From contig JAGOEH010000059.1 in the NCBI GenBank assembly GCA_017997825.1, positions 1 through 17,384 on the forward strand: a stretch of DNA of 17,384 bases, in the 5' to 3' direction. This stretch comes from Candidatus Delongbacteria bacterium. Its GTDB lineage: Bacteria; JAGOEH01. Under the pieces are notes generated by a model. It searched no databases. It was not told the DNA's origin and saw nothing but the letters and a program-made list of their open reading frames with translations. Made by a program: the position numbers and the translations under genes. Position 1 is the first letter of the stretch. Every line of letters starts with the position of its first letter. Below, piece after piece: positions 14,601 to 17,384 of this stretch.

Positions 14601-15803
14601 CTAAGATGATCGGGAAAAGCCTCCATCCGGCGTCTCCATTTTGGATGATCCGTTTCCACCTTGATTCTCCAGTCGGGTATGGGGCAGAGTAAAAAAGAAG
14701 GTCGCTCCCTGGTTTTTTCCGGCGGATTCAATCCAGATCCTTCCCTGATGAACATCAATGATTCGTTTGACCAGACTCAATCCAATACCGGTTCCCTCAA
14801 TCTGTGAATCAAGTTTTTCGAATAATCCGAATAACCTGTGATGATATCGGGGATCGATACCGCTTCCGTTGTCTCGAACAAAGAGAATGATCTGTTGATC
14901 GATAATCTGATGGCCGATTTCAACCTGGGGATGGGATTGTCCTCCCATAAATTTGACGGAATTGTCAATCAAATTCTGATACAATTGTATCAAACGGGAT
15001 GGATTGCCGAATAGAATCAGGGGTGTTGGATCAATCAGGATTTCAACCTGCTTATCTTTGATACGGCCTGCCACCAGAGCGATCGCATTCTGGACTATCG
15101 AGACCAGCGATAGCTCTTGATAGGGGTTTTCCTTGAATCCTATTCGTGATAATTCCAGCAATCGTCCCATTTTATCGGCGGCATTCTGGATATAGCCAAT
15201 GTCTTTACCGATTGCCTGGTTATCCTGTTTTTCATAATCCTCTTTTAAATATCCTGAAAAGGCTTTGATGGTGACCAACGGGCTTTTCAAATCATGAGAC
15301 ACGCTATAGATAAAGCGGGTTAATTCTTCATTTTTCTGACGTAGTTCCTCTTGCTGATTGTGACGATCGGTGATATCTTCGAATACGGTGGCGAATCGTC
15401 GATCGCGGAGGGATACGACGGAAATGGAAAAATATCTACCCATGGACTGGTTAAAGGTTTCAAAACGCATCGGAACTCCGGTCACGACAACCCTTCCGTA
15501 TTCTTTCAGATAGGGAGCGGTCGAAGTCTTATACGCTTCCGTGGCCGATTTTCCTTTGACGCTTTCGGCTGAAAGTCCGGTATGGATTGCATACGCTGGA
15601 TTGACATCGATAATACGGTAGTTCACAATCTGATCTTGGTGATCATAGACCAGCTCATGCAATGCTATTCCTTCCATGCTGTTTTCGAATAGACTTTTAA
15701 ATTTTTCTTCACTTTCCAGCAAGGCCTTCTCTATCTGTTTTCGTTGGGTGATATCCTCGATATACCCTTCGATGGATGAGTTGGACGGAGAGCTGCTATC
15801 CAC
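14601..15803 (-). CDS. C-terminal fragment of the interrupted MASE1-PAS kinase (PAS remnant-PAS-HisKA-HATPase)
   Basis: 400 codons from the first in-frame start (GTG 15803) after the TAA at 15879-15881. It opens with the end of a PAS domain (SSIEGYIEDITQRKQIE) and so lacks most of that fold. Then come a full PAS (about 25-145), HisKA with SVSHDLKSPLV (His170 of this fragment), and HATPase_c with N-box YQNLIDNSVKF, G1 DNGSGI, LFEKL and G2 GTGIGLS. The kinase core is intact; there is no receiver. The GTG has no Shine-Dalgarno, and codons between the TAA and the GTG continue the PAS sequence (EQEYPIRHRDGEIRW). This is therefore best read as the 3' part of one gene starting at 17060, not an independent gene. 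If made by reinitiation it would be a soluble kinase without the membrane sensor. The stop is TAG. Confidence 0.7.
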   Translation of the reverse strand: MDSSSPSNSSIEGYIEDITQRKQIEKALLESEEKFKSLFENSMEGIALHELVYDHQDQIVNYRIIDVNPAYAIHTGLSAESVKGKSATEAYKTSTAPYLKEYGRVVVTGVPMRFETFNQSMGRYFSISVVSLRDRRFATVFEDITDRHNQQEELRQKNEELTRFIYSVSHDLKSPLVTIKAFSGYLKEDYEKQDNQAIGKDIGYIQNAADKMGRLLELSRIGFKENPYQELSLVSIVQNAIALVAGRIKDKQVEILIDPTPLILFGNPSRLIQLYQNLIDNSVKFMGGQSHPQVEIGHQIIDQQIILFVRDNGSGIDPRYHHRLFGLFEKLDSQIEGTGIGLSLVKRIIDVHQGRIWIESAGKNQGATFFFTLPHTRLENQGGNGSSKMETPDGGFSRSS

Positions 15804-15878
15804 CCAGCGGCATCGATCCCATAACCAGCGGATTTCTCCATCCCGGTGTCGAATAGGATATTCCTGTTCGATTATCGG

Positions 15879-15881
15879 TTA
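15879..15881 (-). other. In-frame TAA splitting the MASE1 kinase
   Basis: The TAA lies between codons reading ...ELNPH and PIIEQEYPIRH..., in the middle of one PAS domain, with the same frame open on both sides for 393 and 425 codons. A single C-to-T change from CAA (Gln) would create it. Sequencing error, a recent nonsense mutation and strain polymorphism are all possible. Confidence 0.85.
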
Positions 15882-17060
15882 ATGGGGATTGAGTTCAAGG
15901 AATTTTTTCCACGCAAAACTCCGGTATTCGGGCAGAATCAATTCCTTGAAAAACAAGGCTCGATTAGTGAGATGTTGATTTACATCATAGCCGGTGATCT
16001 TTTCAAACCCGCGGCTTAGATAGAGGATGGTTCGGTCCTGATCATTTTTACACTGGTAGGAAATTCCCGGTAGGTTGTCCAGATAGTGGGCATAATTCCT
16101 GGTTTTCGCTTTGATGATTTCCTGGGTGGTTTTCTGCTCGCTTGCCAGAGCATTCATCATCAGTAGTGACAGATTGAACGTGATTGCCATGAATGCGATC
16201 GACAAGCGGGATATCGATTCTGCCGGCTGGCCGGTATGCCCTATGCTGATCATGGTCAGCAGCATGATGAAGATACTGATAAACAAGGTCATGCTTTCTC
16301 TCAGGCTGAACCGAATCGTGATCCAGGTCAAGGGAATGATCAGTATGAATCCCATTCCCTGGATCGGGATTTTTCCGGATGAAATGGCACTGTATGAGAT
16401 GAGAATCGTGATGATGGAGACCAATCCGAGCTTGATCCGATGCTTTCGGGGGATCGGAGGATAGGTTTTTAACCAGGCCAACCATAGGGGAGCATAGATT
16501 AAATTCCCGCACATATCGTTCAGGTACCATTGACGGCTGAATGGCCATAATTGATCCGAGGCTATTCGATTGGATGCCCATAATGACAAACTGGAACCCG
16601 GAGCGGTTATCAAGGGCATCAGAATGATTCCAAACAGAATGAAATAGGCGGTATTCCTTAATGTACCCAGAGGCGGGAACTGGGGGGCGTATTTCCGAAT
16701 CAGGAACCCTGCCATGGCGGGGGCGGCTGAATTGACAAGGGCCATTCCGATCGACGCCGGCCAACTGATTTGCCACATCAGGAGGGTTACTGTAAAAATA
16801 CCTAGGCAATTGCCCGGAATACTAGCCCATCCCCGCAGCATGGCATAGACCAGTACCAGGGCTTCCGCCTGCCAGACCATCATCGGCGAGTCATTCTGCA
16901 AATCAAACAATTCCCAATTCAGGTAAGTGATCAGCCAGAACAAGGCTGCAATAATCATGCTCTCCATCCCATAAGATTTCATGGAGAGAGGTCGGTTGAA
17001 CCGATCGGTCAACCATGGATGTATCATCATATCGATGGATTTATTTTGTGTGATAAGCAT
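15879..17060 (-). CDS. N-terminal part of interrupted MASE1 sensor kinase (MASE1 + half PAS)
   Basis: 393 codons from ATG 17060 to the in-frame TAA. Residues about 20-300 are a multi-pass integral membrane MASE1 sensor domain of about eight hydrophobic segments, with family-like features: a short-loop hairpin (LVYAMLRGWASIPGNCLGI), a YLNDMCGNLIYAPLWLAWL segment matching the MASE1 D-x-x-G-x-x-x-x-x-P motif, and a terminal helix leading to the cytoplasm. A PAS domain starts at about 320 (HYLDNLPGISYQCKND, FEKITGY) and is cut off at ELNPH. MASE1 domains sit on histidine kinases and c-di-GMP enzymes; their ligand is unknown. ATG 17060 is preferred over TTG 17063. GAG lies about 8 nt upstream, and a strong promoter lies at 17142-17170. 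Alone this product would be a sensor without a kinase. Confidence 0.75.
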   Translation of the reverse strand: MLITQNKSIDMMIHPWLTDRFNRPLSMKSYGMESMIIAALFWLITYLNWELFDLQNDSPMMVWQAEALVLVYAMLRGWASIPGNCLGIFTVTLLMWQISWPASIGMALVNSAAPAMAGFLIRKYAPQFPPLGTLRNTAYFILFGIILMPLITAPGSSLSLWASNRIASDQLWPFSRQWYLNDMCGNLIYAPLWLAWLKTYPPIPRKHRIKLGLVSIITILISYSAISSGKIPIQGMGFILIIPLTWITIRFSLRESMTLFISIFIMLLTMISIGHTGQPAESISRLSIAFMAITFNLSLLMMNALASEQKTTQEIIKAKTRNYAHYLDNLPGISYQCKNDQDRTILYLSRGFEKITGYDVNQHLTNRALFFKELILPEYRSFAWKKFLELNPH

Positions 17061-17141
17061 CAAACACTCTCATCTTCCCAATCCATTCAATAAATTAGGG
17101 GTTGTCAGTAATGATGGCATGATTATCAATGGTCAATCTGA

Positions 17142-17170
17142 ATAATAATTGGTTTTATGGTTTTTGTCAA
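17142..17170 (-). promoter_or_regulatory. Strong sigma70-like promoter of the MASE1 kinase
   Basis: On the minus strand TTGACA (17170-17165, 6 of 6), a 17-bp spacer and TATTAT (17147-17142, 5 of 6). The start would be near 17135, with a leader of about 75 nt. An 8-bp inverted repeat, GTTTTTGT/ACAAAAAC (17160-17167 and 17172-17179, CAAT loop), straddles the -35 box and could be an operator. Confidence 0.6.
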
Positions 17171-17274
17171 TACAAAAACTCTGATGCCGATTTCCCTGAT
17201 GAAGAGAATAAAAAATAATTGACAAAATAAAATTTATCGATCATCTGATCAGCTCTAAAACGTTTAGCTATGAA

Positions 17275-17384
17275 ATGGCTGCCGGTTTTCGGCCGATCGA
17301 AAATCTGAATCTTGGATTATCCTGCCTTCGTGATTGGCTGGATGATCAAGTCGGTTGTCCGATTGAAGCCGCAGGGTATGATCC
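17275..17384 (+). CDS. Possible start of an unrecognised gene (runs off right edge)
   Basis: A frame is open from 17212 to the window end. Its first ATG is at 17275, giving MAAGFRPIENLNLGLSC and then RDWLDDQVGCPIEAAGYD. Codon choice (CGG, CCG, GAT, GGT) resembles the other genes. However, there is no Shine-Dalgarno, and the open frame continues 21 codons upstream of the ATG without another standard start. The family is not recognised. It could equally be a non-coding open frame. Confidence 0.3.
   Translation, partial: MAAGFRPIENLNLGLSCLRDWLDDQVGCPIEAAGYD

Larger units (their letters stand above)
14601..17060 (-). pseudogene. Full span of the MASE1-PAS-PAS histidine kinase, one in-frame stop
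   Basis: If the TAA is ignored, the span is one frame of 819 codons giving MASE1-PAS-PAS-HisKA-HATPase, with the phosphoacceptor at codon 589 and an ordinary architecture. No other defect is visible (no frameshift, no missing kinase motif, usual codon use), so the lesion is young or an artefact. Annotate as a pseudogene only if the TAA is confirmed. Confidence 0.65.

Noticed and set aside
12299-15881. TAA reassigned to a sense codon, suggested by two in-frame TAAs in kinase loci
   Set aside because: TAA also ends the CHASE kinase (followed directly by TGA), the 816-aa kinase and the AsmA gene at family-typical lengths, so it works as a stop in this genome.
16048-16809. 253-codon open frame on the minus strand within the MASE1 coding region
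   Set aside because: It is a +1-type shadow of the MASE1 membrane segments; its Pro/His/Asp-rich translation has no recognisable fold, while the other frame gives clear transmembrane helices.

Overview
The window reads as chromosomal DNA of a diderm (Gram-negative-type) bacterium. An AsmA-family envelope protein implies an outer membrane, and there is an exported glycine-rich protein. Four large sensor-kinase loci packed into 17 kb suggest an environmental organism rich in two-component signalling. The mix (CBM9-like exported protein with a Gly-rich tail, AsmA with a Lys/Glu-rich tail, CHASE, MASE1 and PAS kinases) would fit an uncultured FCB-group lineage, but that is an inference and nothing here fixes the taxon. 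No tRNA, rRNA, CRISPR array, transposase or phage gene was seen. Most starts carry a purine-rich Shine-Dalgarno, and several sigma70-like promoters are readable.

Layout. 1-819 (-): exported CBM9-like protein with a Gly/Pro/Phe repeat tail that runs off the left edge. 820-1103: divergent intergenic region. 1104-4142 (+): CHASE-PAS-PAS hybrid histidine kinase, ending at a 13-bp-stem terminator. 4223-4960 (-): class I SAM methyltransferase. 4961-5459: non-coding. 5460-6065 (+): unrecognised 201-aa protein with a readable promoter; its stop overlaps the stop of the next gene. 6062-8512 (-): PAS-PAS-GAF hybrid kinase. 8513-9055: non-coding, with a candidate promoter and palindrome. 9056-11836 (+): AsmA-family protein. 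11891-14334 (-): three-gene phosphorelay operon (Rcp1-like receiver, REC-PAS-kinase, CheY-like receiver) behind a near-consensus promoter. 14601-17060 (-): MASE1-PAS-PAS kinase broken by one in-frame TAA inside a PAS domain. 17275-17384 (+): possible start of another gene.

How the genes may work together. All signalling proteins here are input and transfer modules: four kinase loci and five receiver domains, with no DNA-binding, GGDEF/EAL, HPt or other output domain. Signals entering through CHASE (periplasmic), MASE1 (membrane) and PAS/GAF (cytoplasmic) domains must reach effectors encoded elsewhere. The three-gene operon is the clearest self-contained unit. Its first two genes overlap by ATGA. 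Its last receiver sits 12 nt after, and in the same reading frame as, the kinase, as if a C-terminal receiver had been split off a hybrid kinase.

The two points most worth a second look are the in-frame TAA in the MASE1 kinase and the split-hybrid layout of the phosphorelay operon. I did not find evidence for a wholly new system.
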